From assembly GCA_944326905.1 (NCBI GenBank), contig CALVFU010000001.1:62001-126000 (forward strand): a stretch of DNA of 64,000 nt, given 5' to 3'. This DNA is from Candidatus Gastranaerophilales bacterium. GTDB taxonomy: Bacteria; Cyanobacteriota; Vampirovibrionia; Gastranaerophilales; Gastranaerophilaceae. Position numbers and translations under genes: made by a program. The notes beneath the pieces were generated by a model. That model had not been told where the DNA came from. It saw only the letters and a program-made list of their open reading frames with translations, and did not search any database. Below, piece after piece: positions 24,426-31,557 of the stretch (positions are counted from its first letter, which is position 1; each line of letters opens with the position of its first letter).

Positions 24426-26213
24426 ATGAAGTGTAATCCTATCAATATTAATCCTTATCCCCTATATAAGGCTAATAACTCCAATACTTCTTATAAGGAG
24501 CCTATAATTCCGCCTGCAAATATTCAAGATGAAATGCTTAAAAATCTTGATATGCATACGCTAGCTATTTATAAAAACGGGGAGGTAAAGTATTATAATC
24601 AAAGAAATCTGAAACCGATTTTTTGGGCTCTTGAGGATAATAATAATGATTTTTCAGATTGTTATATCGTTGACCGGCGTATAAGCAAGGCTTCCGCGGC
24701 ACTTTTTGTATACGGTAATGCCAAATATATTCAAACCCCGGTTATGACATATTCGGCAAAAGAATTGTTCGATAAATATGGAATAAATTACAAAACTAAC
24801 GAAGTTGTTGACAGCGTTATTGATAAAAATTCTAAAATCAAGTGCCTGCTTGAAAAACTTATACTTAAGAATGATAACCTGCAGGAATGTTATAAAATAC
24901 TCAAAAATAAAGTTTTTCCAAAAGGGATTGAGTATGAAAAGCCGTACTATGATGAAAATATGACGCCGGAGGATTATACAGCCCTTGATAAGCGCTTATA
25001 TGACTATTCTCCCGGATTTGGAAACGGACTTTATAATGCAACCGCTTTTATCCAAAACCATACACTTTTAAACCGAGGTTTAACAAATATAGGCGGGTGT
25101 GCTATTCCGAATGCTATTATGTCAAATACCCGGGCTGAGGCTTTAGAGAGAATAGGTATGTCTGCTTTAAGCGTGAGTTTTGCATTTGTTATGCCTCTGT
25201 TTCTTCTTCCTAAATATAACAAATTTTTCCTTAAACACCACGGGATTGTATCAAATTTCAAAAACAATGAAAAGAAAATTATTCAGGTTTCAAAGGAGTT
25301 TTTGACATCAGATACAACTACAATGATAGAAGGAATTAGAACAGCAGCTAAGCAGCTAAATTGTACACAAGAGTCTGAACAAATTCTTGTGCGTTTTAAG
25401 GGGGGAGAAGAAGTTTTAAGACAAAAGCTTCTTAAAGCGCACGAAGGAATTTTGCGTTCGGATTTTATGTCAACAGGGCTCTTAATGGGCAGTATCCCTT
25501 GGATTGCGACAGGGATAACAGAACTTAAAACAGGGCGGAAAGGATTTTCTGCAACTTTCGATATGCTGGAGGAAAAAGAAGTGTCCAAAAATCAGCATAC
25601 AACAAACAAATTAAAACGAGCATTGGGGACTCTTGCATTTGCATTTATTCCGGGAATTATAATCTCAAAAGGGGTTACACGAGGACTAACTGCTGCAAAG
25701 CCAAATTTTATTAAAAATAATGCAGCAAATTTTAATTATACTTCAGGGGTTAGTATGTCAAAAACAGTAAATGCTCTTAAGTGGGCGTTTACGGGATTTC
25801 TTGCCAAGCTGCCTTCCTCGCGTGATAAGTATGAATTAAGGGATAGGACGGCGAGGGAAGGTGGAACTTTTATAATGTTCTTTGGCGGTGATTTCCTTAT
25901 AAACAACATCTTGGGGCGGCTTTCTGATAAATACCTGGGTACGAATATAATGCGAACTGATAAATATAGTGGTAAAAAAATTGGTTTTTGGAACGGGTTT
26001 ACGCTTGGAATAAGAAATTTTAAAAAACTTGATAAAATTAAAAGCATTCCGCCTGAAGCACTTAAGAAAACAAAAACTATCGGCGCGGCATTATATTGGG
26101 TTTCTTTGTTGAGTAATATGGCTATTCTTGGTTTTACCCTTCCGCACTTTTTAAATAAAATGTTGAGATACACGGTTGAAAAGGATAAAGCAGCTGCTTT
26201 AGGTGAAATTTAG
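24426..26213 (+). CDS. DUF1893-domain protein fused to a membrane region
   Basis: 595 residues. Residues about 43-133 match the DUF1893 pattern (Leu-Ala-Ile-Tyr-Lys-Asn-Gly, Lys-Pro-Ile/Leu, Val-Asp-Arg, Ala-Ala-x-Leu-x-Val-Tyr-Gly, then Leu-Phe-x-x-Tyr-Gly-Ile). This is a small domain usually found alone and related in fold to deaminases. The remaining 450 residues are new to me. They hold four or five hydrophobic segments (near 245-262, 350-367, 400-420, 475-495, 550-575) separated by basic loops. No signal peptide or Shine-Dalgarno sequence is visible. Function unknown; the DUF1893 call is from pattern memory. Confidence 0.7.
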   Translation: MKCNPININPYPLYKANNSNTSYKEPIIPPANIQDEMLKNLDMHTLAIYKNGEVKYYNQRNLKPIFWALEDNNNDFSDCYIVDRRISKASAALFVYGNAKYIQTPVMTYSAKELFDKYGINYKTNEVVDSVIDKNSKIKCLLEKLILKNDNLQECYKILKNKVFPKGIEYEKPYYDENMTPEDYTALDKRLYDYSPGFGNGLYNATAFIQNHTLLNRGLTNIGGCAIPNAIMSNTRAEALERIGMSALSVSFAFVMPLFLLPKYNKFFLKHHGIVSNFKNNEKKIIQVSKEFLTSDTTTMIEGIRTAAKQLNCTQESEQILVRFKGGEEVLRQKLLKAHEGILRSDFMSTGLLMGSIPWIATGITELKTGRKGFSATFDMLEEKEVSKNQHTTNKLKRALGTLAFAFIPGIIISKGVTRGLTAAKPNFIKNNAANFNYTSGVSMSKTVNALKWAFTGFLAKLPSSRDKYELRDRTAREGGTFIMFFGGDFLINNILGRLSDKYLGTNIMRTDKYSGKKIGFWNGFTLGIRNFKKLDKIKSIPPEALKKTKTIGAALYWVSLLSNMAILGFTLPHFLNKMLRYTVEKDKAAALGEI

Positions 26214-26238
26214 TAAATTTTTGTGTTAAGCTAAGGTA

Positions 26239-26859
26239 GTGAAAAAAGTTTTATGTTTTGGAGACAGCAACACTTACGGATTTAATCCAGAAACTGGCGG
26301 GCGCTTTAGTAAAAATGAGCGCTGGTGCGGGATTTTGCAGATACTAGCCAAGGATAAGTACCAAATAATAGAAGCCGGCTGCAATAACAGGACTTGTTTT
26401 AGGAATAATTTTGAGGGGAAGAAATTTACGGGATATCAGATACTTCCTGAGTATTTGTCAATTTCCTACGACTTGATTGTTTTATGGATAGGTACTAATG
26501 ATTTACAGCGTCAATACAATGTTTCGTTAGAAGAAATCCGATATGGAATAGAAAACTTGATTGAAATAATTAAAGATTTACAGCCGTATGCAAAAATTCT
26601 TATAATTCCTCCTATGGTTATAGGAAAAAGCGTTTTAATAAGCAAAATATTTTCATTTCTTTTTGATGGAACATCAATTGAAAAATCAAAGCAAATTTGT
26701 GAAATATATAAAGCTGCTGCGTATACCTTCAACTGTGATTTTTTAAATCTGGATAGTATTGTAACTCCTTCAAATATTGACGGACTTCATTTTGATATGC
26801 AGGAACAGAAAAAAATAGCAAATGCAGTTTACTGTCAAATAGTTGAAATTTTAAATTAA
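26239..26859 (+). CDS. SGNH/GDSL-family hydrolase
   Basis: 206 residues. The catalytic blocks of the family are in order: Gly-Asp-Ser10-Asn (nucleophile Ser), Gly-x-x-Asn and Gly-Thr-Asn-Asp in the middle, and Asp-Gly-Leu-His near the C-terminus. Members are esterases or lipases of wide range, including sugar and peptidoglycan deacetylases; nothing here picks a substrate. The start is GTG at 26239, with a weak AAGG just upstream. It lies 25 bases after the DUF1893 fusion gene and is probably co-transcribed. Confidence 0.87.
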   Translation: MKKVLCFGDSNTYGFNPETGGRFSKNERWCGILQILAKDKYQIIEAGCNNRTCFRNNFEGKKFTGYQILPEYLSISYDLIVLWIGTNDLQRQYNVSLEEIRYGIENLIEIIKDLQPYAKILIIPPMVIGKSVLISKIFSFLFDGTSIEKSKQICEIYKAAAYTFNCDFLNLDSIVTPSNIDGLHFDMQEQKKIANAVYCQIVEILN

Positions 26860-26987
26860 ATCTTACTAATTAAGGTATACACAGATAAGAATAGTTAAGC
26901 GGGTAATTGTGCATAGCTTAAATTCAGTTTATTACTAGAGTACAACCCAGTCAAATTATAAAAAATGCTTAACATTTCTTAATATAC

Positions 26988-27017
26988 GTGACAAACTTAA
27001 AATAATTTAGATAATAT
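26988..27017 (+). promoter_or_regulatory. Probable sigma-70 promoter
   Basis: GTGACA (26988-26993), 18 bases, TAATAT (27012-27017), placed 24 bases before the ATG of the next gene. Confidence 0.5.
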
Positions 27018-27041
27018 AACTTTATAAGAGGAGTTTATATT

Positions 27042-28748
27042 ATGAGTATTTCCGTTTCATCAGTGAGCAGAATCGGGGTATGTTCTTCTGCGGTCTTAAA
27101 AAAGTGTCCAAAATTATTAAAAAAAGCAAGCGGCGCGTTGGTACAAAAAGCCGGGACAGAAACTGTAAATCAGCCGGTAACCTATGTTATTCCTACGATA
27201 GCATATCTTGGTGCAGCAGCTTGTAATGTGCCGATGAAAAAAGATTTTGACGGTTATACGATCCCTGTTCATAACAGAAGTATTGGCGCAAGACTCAAGA
27301 GTGAGTATACGCCTGAAGAATTTAATAATTTGTATCAATTCGCGGAAGATAAAGGTGTTTTTAATTACGCAATGAACGAAGAGACAGGGCTTGTAAAGAC
27401 ATCTTTTATCAATTCGGAAGAAAATCCGCTGATGGCTGATTTAATATGGATTACAGACACTTGTCACAATATGGATTTAGTAAAAAATAAGGCTCCGGAA
27501 AAATGTACTGAATTATTTAATAATGTCACACGTTTTTATGAAAATCAGCAGGGGCACTTTGATTATGTTATATCTAACCCTATTGCATATTGGCACAACG
27601 GTTTAATTTGGGCAGGCGAACAGCCCGGAGGTATGGGGCATTGCTTTATCCCTCAAACAAAAGAACCGCATCCTTGGTTTCCTAAAACACGCCTTGAATC
27701 TGTGGGTAATTATCTGCAAACGGCGGTGGATTTAATTACTACCGGCTTAAACGGGGGGCAATACGGCTACAAAACAGCAGATGAAGTTCCTGATAGTGTG
27801 TGCAGTGCTATTTCAAACTGTACGGCGTATTTAAGAAATATCCATTATCCAACTGCGCGTTCGTGTGGTGCTTGGGAGGAGCAAACCTTTTTAAATTCAC
27901 TCACAAGTGATACGGCTATTTGTAATGCAGGTGTAAGGAGTGTTATGAAAATGATGTATGAAGATACTGAAAATCCTGAGATGCTGAAATTGCGAGATAA
28001 AATTTACAATACTCGGCATGGCTGGGTATTTAAAGACCGCGGAGGGCTTGAGAATGTATTAGCAAATGGGGAGCAGCGTATAATTGATACTCATGATTAT
28101 GAAACGACATGTCATGGTAATGTACCGCCACTAAAGCCCGGTGAAGAAAAGTGTATAGAGCGGAAATATGATGCTGCAATGAGTTTTGTACCGCAAACAG
28201 AAACGTTTGTTAAAGACGACAAGATTATGGATGCTCAAAAGAAGCTGGAATTTCTTGATGAATTAAGCTTTGCAATAGTAAGGGATAATGGTGCGATACG
28301 CTATCCGGGCGACGAATATTTAAAACTGGACTACCATAAGGAAAAGGATAAGTTTTCACAAGATTTTGAAGCTGAATGGTTTCTTGTAACAGAGATTTCA
28401 AAAGCTTACGGTAGTGTAGCAAAAGAACTTATTGATACTGTAATGAATGGCGAAAAAGAACTTGATGAAGTAGCTCCATTGCTTGATACGGCTATGAAGA
28501 AACAGACTGAGTATATAAACCGCGGCTATGCGAGAATAACTCCGCCGTTTTCAATAAAATCAAACGGTTATACCTGTCCAGGGTACAAAGTGCCTGAGGC
28601 GTATGAAGCAGTAACGGACGTTGACGGTAAAATTCGCTATGTGCCGGGGGCTCACCCGCTTGCGTGGGCTGAATCTTCTTTATTAAGCGCTTCTGAGCTT
28701 TTTGCTGCGAATCTAAATGATATTAATACTTTAAAATCTTCAAAATAA
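27042..28748 (+). CDS. Large protein, possibly glucoamylase-like (GH15 fold)
   Basis: 568 residues with a strong GAGGAG ribosome binding site. I cannot assign it with confidence. The spacing of Trp/Glu/Asp-rich helices resembles the (alpha/alpha)6 barrel of glucoamylases and phosphorylase kinase alpha subunits: Tyr-Trp-His-Asn-Gly-Leu, a Glu-Ser-x-Gly-Asn-Tyr-Leu segment, and Gly-Ala-Trp-Glu-Glu-Gln-Thr-Phe. The N-terminal 60 residues are basic with one hydrophobic stretch (about 47-62). There is no classical signal peptide; the first residues resemble the Ser/Val-rich starts of other lineage proteins here. It stands alone with its own promoter. Confidence 0.45.
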   Translation: MSISVSSVSRIGVCSSAVLKKCPKLLKKASGALVQKAGTETVNQPVTYVIPTIAYLGAAACNVPMKKDFDGYTIPVHNRSIGARLKSEYTPEEFNNLYQFAEDKGVFNYAMNEETGLVKTSFINSEENPLMADLIWITDTCHNMDLVKNKAPEKCTELFNNVTRFYENQQGHFDYVISNPIAYWHNGLIWAGEQPGGMGHCFIPQTKEPHPWFPKTRLESVGNYLQTAVDLITTGLNGGQYGYKTADEVPDSVCSAISNCTAYLRNIHYPTARSCGAWEEQTFLNSLTSDTAICNAGVRSVMKMMYEDTENPEMLKLRDKIYNTRHGWVFKDRGGLENVLANGEQRIIDTHDYETTCHGNVPPLKPGEEKCIERKYDAAMSFVPQTETFVKDDKIMDAQKKLEFLDELSFAIVRDNGAIRYPGDEYLKLDYHKEKDKFSQDFEAEWFLVTEISKAYGSVAKELIDTVMNGEKELDEVAPLLDTAMKKQTEYINRGYARITPPFSIKSNGYTCPGYKVPEAYEAVTDVDGKIRYVPGAHPLAWAESSLLSASELFAANLNDINTLKSSK

Positions 28749-28783
28749 AAGCTAAATTTTTTTAAAAATTATTGAATTGAGTA

Positions 28784-28812
28784 TTGCAAAAAATAACAAC
28801 TTGATGTATAAT
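28784..28812 (+). promoter_or_regulatory. Sigma-70 promoter
   Basis: TTGCAA (28784-28789), a 17-base spacer and TATAAT (28807-28812), 37 bases before the ATG of the 72-residue gene. Confidence 0.75.
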
Positions 28813-28849
28813 GCATAGGTCAGAGGTCTAAGTGTAGGAGAAGTATAAA

Positions 28850-29068
28850 ATGGCAACAGTAACTCCTGTGGGATTTGGTGTTATAGCACCAAGATATACA
28901 CCACAAAATTCAAAACAACAAAATAACAACAACACTTCATTTTCTGCTGCAAGATACGCTTCAAGCGGCGATGTTGTGCCTAATCAAAAGTCTGCTTTGG
29001 CAGTACTTCTTACTTCGGCAATGCTATGCACTGTCGCTATAGTCAACCTTATAAAAGCCGGGAGATAA
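28850..29068 (+). CDS. Small membrane-anchored protein of unknown function
   Basis: 72 residues with AGGAGA before the ATG. The N-terminal half is polar and Asn/Gln-rich, with Thr-Ser-Phe-Ser-Ala at about 29-33, matching the F-x-G/A motif of other proteins in the window. One membrane helix follows (about 48-67), then a short basic end. The polar N-terminal region and single anchor suggest a small envelope protein. A GC-rich stem-loop (AGCCGGGAGAT with ATCTCCCCCGGC) overlaps the stop codon and may end the message, though it lacks a T run. Confidence 0.7.
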   Translation: MATVTPVGFGVIAPRYTPQNSKQQNNNNTSFSAARYASSGDVVPNQKSALAVLLTSAMLCTVAIVNLIKAGR

Positions 29069-29250
29069 AAATCTCCCCCGGCATTACGGGTGTTATTCCG
29101 TATCCTCCGCTTACACTTTGTTTTTTTCGCCTCTGAATTAGTGTATAAAACACATTAAAAATTCGTTTTTACAAAAATATACAAACACAAGCTTTTTTTT
29201 ATAGTTTACTATAGAATATATACAAGTAGTATGGAAGTGCTTATTTTATA

Positions 29251-30084
29251 ATGGAAACGTTTGAACTGACAAATTACAATTTCTATTCCTCCAGGCTTGA
29301 TATGGAGCTTATTTCCAACATTGTTGATGCCCTTAAAGAAATCATCAAAGAGGATAAGCAGGAAAAACAACCTCTTTTTTTAAAAATCTCTGATAACTTT
29401 ATTATGAATATTGCAAGAAAAGTTGTTCAAGAAAAGAAAAAAACTTTTTTGATAGGTATTACAGGCGAGAGCGCATCCGGCAAAACTGTCTTTGTAGATA
29501 ATACAATTGCAGCTTGTGTAAGAGATAAGAGAGAAGGTATTTATACTGTAATTCGGTGTGATGATTATTACAAAGATACCTCCAGAGAACTTATAGAAGC
29601 AGGCAGTTATGAAGAACTTTTTAAAACGGGGTTTAGCTTTGATACCCCTGAAGCCATTGATTTAGCTTTGATGAAAGAACACATGACTCAATTGAAAGAA
29701 GGAAAAACAGTTGTATCCCCTAAATATGACTTTAAAACTTGTGTTTCCGATCCAAACGGGGAAGTTAAAAAACCGGCAAAAGTAATTCTTACTGAAGGAT
29801 TATATGTTTTAAACGAAGATGTACGGGATATTTTAGATATAAAAGTGTATGTTTTTACACCAATTGATGTCATAAAAGAGCGTTGGTATAAACGTGCGGT
29901 TACTCGCGGAAAGACGGGGGCTGCTGCTGATATGCAGTTTGCAGATGTTAATGCTACTGCTCAAAAATATATAAGACCGACTTATCAAATTGCTGATTGC
30001 GTTATTAATGGTATGGTTGATAAAGAATATATTAAAGTTATTACAGACAAAATTTTTCAAAAACTGTATGAGATTTGTGCGTAA
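29251..30084 (+). CDS. Uridine kinase-like P-loop kinase
   Basis: 277 residues. The P-loop Gly-Glu-Ser-Ala-Ser-Gly-Lys-Thr is at about residues 75-82. Asp-Asp-Tyr-Tyr-Lys follows at the position of the uridine kinase/phosphoribulokinase substrate Asp, then Phe-Asp-x-Pro-(Glu)-Ala, a Pro-x-Tyr-Asp-Phe segment and Thr-Glu-Gly-Leu-Tyr. This fits the family that phosphorylates uridine or cytidine, but the 70-residue N-terminal extension is not typical, so the substrate is uncertain. No clear ribosome binding site is visible. Convergent with the Memo-AMMECR1 gene. Confidence 0.75.
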   Translation: METFELTNYNFYSSRLDMELISNIVDALKEIIKEDKQEKQPLFLKISDNFIMNIARKVVQEKKKTFLIGITGESASGKTVFVDNTIAACVRDKREGIYTVIRCDDYYKDTSRELIEAGSYEELFKTGFSFDTPEAIDLALMKEHMTQLKEGKTVVSPKYDFKTCVSDPNGEVKKPAKVILTEGLYVLNEDVRDILDIKVYVFTPIDVIKERWYKRAVTRGKTGAAADMQFADVNATAQKYIRPTYQIADCVINGMVDKEYIKVITDKIFQKLYEICA

Positions 30085-30124
30085 AAGAATCAGAAAATTT
30101 TCTTCATTTTATCAAGCTCTATAA

Positions 30125-31516
30125 TTATTCTTCATCTAAATGGGTATCTGAAATGTATTCTGTAGTAAATTTATAAACTTCCATTGTTTTAGAGAAGTAG
30201 TCTTTATAAAATCCCGCCTTTTCTTTCAAGGAATCAAAAAACAATTTTCTATCTGGCAGCTGCTCCCAAACAATCGGCAAGTATACTCCCCGCTTACCTT
30301 TGTCCATAAGAATTATTCCATACGGATATATTTTAGAGAGCAAGTCTTGTTCATTTTTAAATATAATTTGTTCAGGTTCTGATAATATTGATATAGAAAT
30401 ATTGATATCGTTATATTCTTGCGGTCTCAGCGGATCAAAACGCGGGTCAAAAAATGCTGCAGACTGGGCGTTTGATGTAATATCGTTAATCAGTGGTTTA
30501 TCTGAATAAATAGACCCTATACATCCTCTCAAATGCCCTGTAATTTCTAGTGTTACAAATGAGGCTCCGTATTGCTGCAAGACTGCCGGCGGGTATTCAA
30601 CTGTGTACTTTTGCCCTTCAAACCCCATAATAATACTTTTTTTACACTCATCAATTAAATAATCTGAATAAAATCTGCTTATATATTCTGTTTTACTACC
30701 TTCATACAACATCCAGGCGCCATAGCCTACGACTTTATTTTTTGCTCCTGTAATATCTCCAGAGTTATACATTTCAAGCCGCAGCATACTGTAATTATGT
30801 TTTTTAGCAAGCATAGTCAACCCGCAAATTCCTGTACTTCCGCAGGCTTGTTCAGGAGCGAACTTCTCAATGTGCCCTGTTTCAATCATCCAGGCAGTAT
30901 AATTATCTGTCTGCTTTGCTATGTTATCAGGATGATAGTGGCTTAAATCAGTTGAGATAACAAAACATGCTCTATCCCAGAATTTTTCAATCAGCGAAGT
31001 AATTATTTCAGGGCGGCACTTTCCTGTAAGAATTGGGATAATCTTTATTTTATGCAGTCCTTTAAGAAGATTTGCAGCATTTATAATTTTTGTATTATTT
31101 GTGTAGTATTGTATAAATGGGATTTGGACTTCAATGGAATGTTCTTCATCAAACGGTATATTATTTATATAACATCCAAAATTCTCTTTGATTTCTGCAG
31201 TGATAGCTTTGTTGACTTCAATACTTCCAAACGGAGTTTCAAACTTGTCATATTCAGGAAGTGCAATTCCTTGAAAATCATAATGGTGAGACGGCGCAAT
31301 AATAAATACATTTTCGCTGAATTTTAAATGTTCAAACCCAAAGTTTGCTGCATGCCCTGAGAACTGGTAACCGGCATGTGGAACAATTATTGCTTTTGAT
31401 TTATACAGAATATCCTTACCGCTTGCGAATTTTTTTATTAACCCTGAAAGCTCGTTCGTATCAGCAGGATAAAAAAGACCTGCAACATTTGGAGATTTTA
31501 TTGTTGAATTGTTCAT
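30125..31516 (-). CDS. AmmeMemoRadiSam system B-A fusion (Memo + AMMECR1)
   Basis: 463 residues joining two families. Residues 1-270 are Memo-like: Pro-His-Ala-Gly-Tyr-x-Phe-Ser-Gly, Ala-Pro-Ser-His-His, Ser-Thr-Asp-Leu-Ser-His-Tyr and a Cys-Gly region give the His/His/Cys metal site. Residues about 285-455 are AMMECR1-like, with the hallmark Leu-Arg-Gly-Cys-Ile-Gly. In many bacteria and archaea these two occur with a radical SAM protein (the AmmeMemoRadiSam genes), and their shared reaction is not settled. That radical SAM partner is not adjacent here. It stands alone between the kinase-like gene and the EF-hand/HExxH gene. Confidence 0.9.
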   Translation of the reverse strand: MNNSTIKSPNVAGLFYPADTNELSGLIKKFASGKDILYKSKAIIVPHAGYQFSGHAANFGFEHLKFSENVFIIAPSHHYDFQGIALPEYDKFETPFGSIEVNKAITAEIKENFGCYINNIPFDEEHSIEVQIPFIQYYTNNTKIINAANLLKGLHKIKIIPILTGKCRPEIITSLIEKFWDRACFVISTDLSHYHPDNIAKQTDNYTAWMIETGHIEKFAPEQACGSTGICGLTMLAKKHNYSMLRLEMYNSGDITGAKNKVVGYGAWMLYEGSKTEYISRFYSDYLIDECKKSIIMGFEGQKYTVEYPPAVLQQYGASFVTLEITGHLRGCIGSIYSDKPLINDITSNAQSAAFFDPRFDPLRPQEYNDINISISILSEPEQIIFKNEQDLLSKIYPYGIILMDKGKRGVYLPIVWEQLPDRKLFFDSLKEKAGFYKDYFSKTMEVYKFTTEYISDTHLDEE

Positions 31517-31557
31517 AACTCTAAAACATTATACAATAAATTTCTCCGTTAGAAAAG

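Noticed and set aside
27015-27035. AACTTTATAAG before the 568-residue gene as a sigma-28-like site
   Set aside because: It is on the wrong strand for that gene and lacks the -10 partner; a sigma-70-type promoter explains the start.
29160-29190. TTGTATA/TTGTAAA boxes on the minus strand at about 29168
   Set aside because: No minus-strand gene lies downstream before the convergent 72-residue gene; probably chance in AT-rich DNA.
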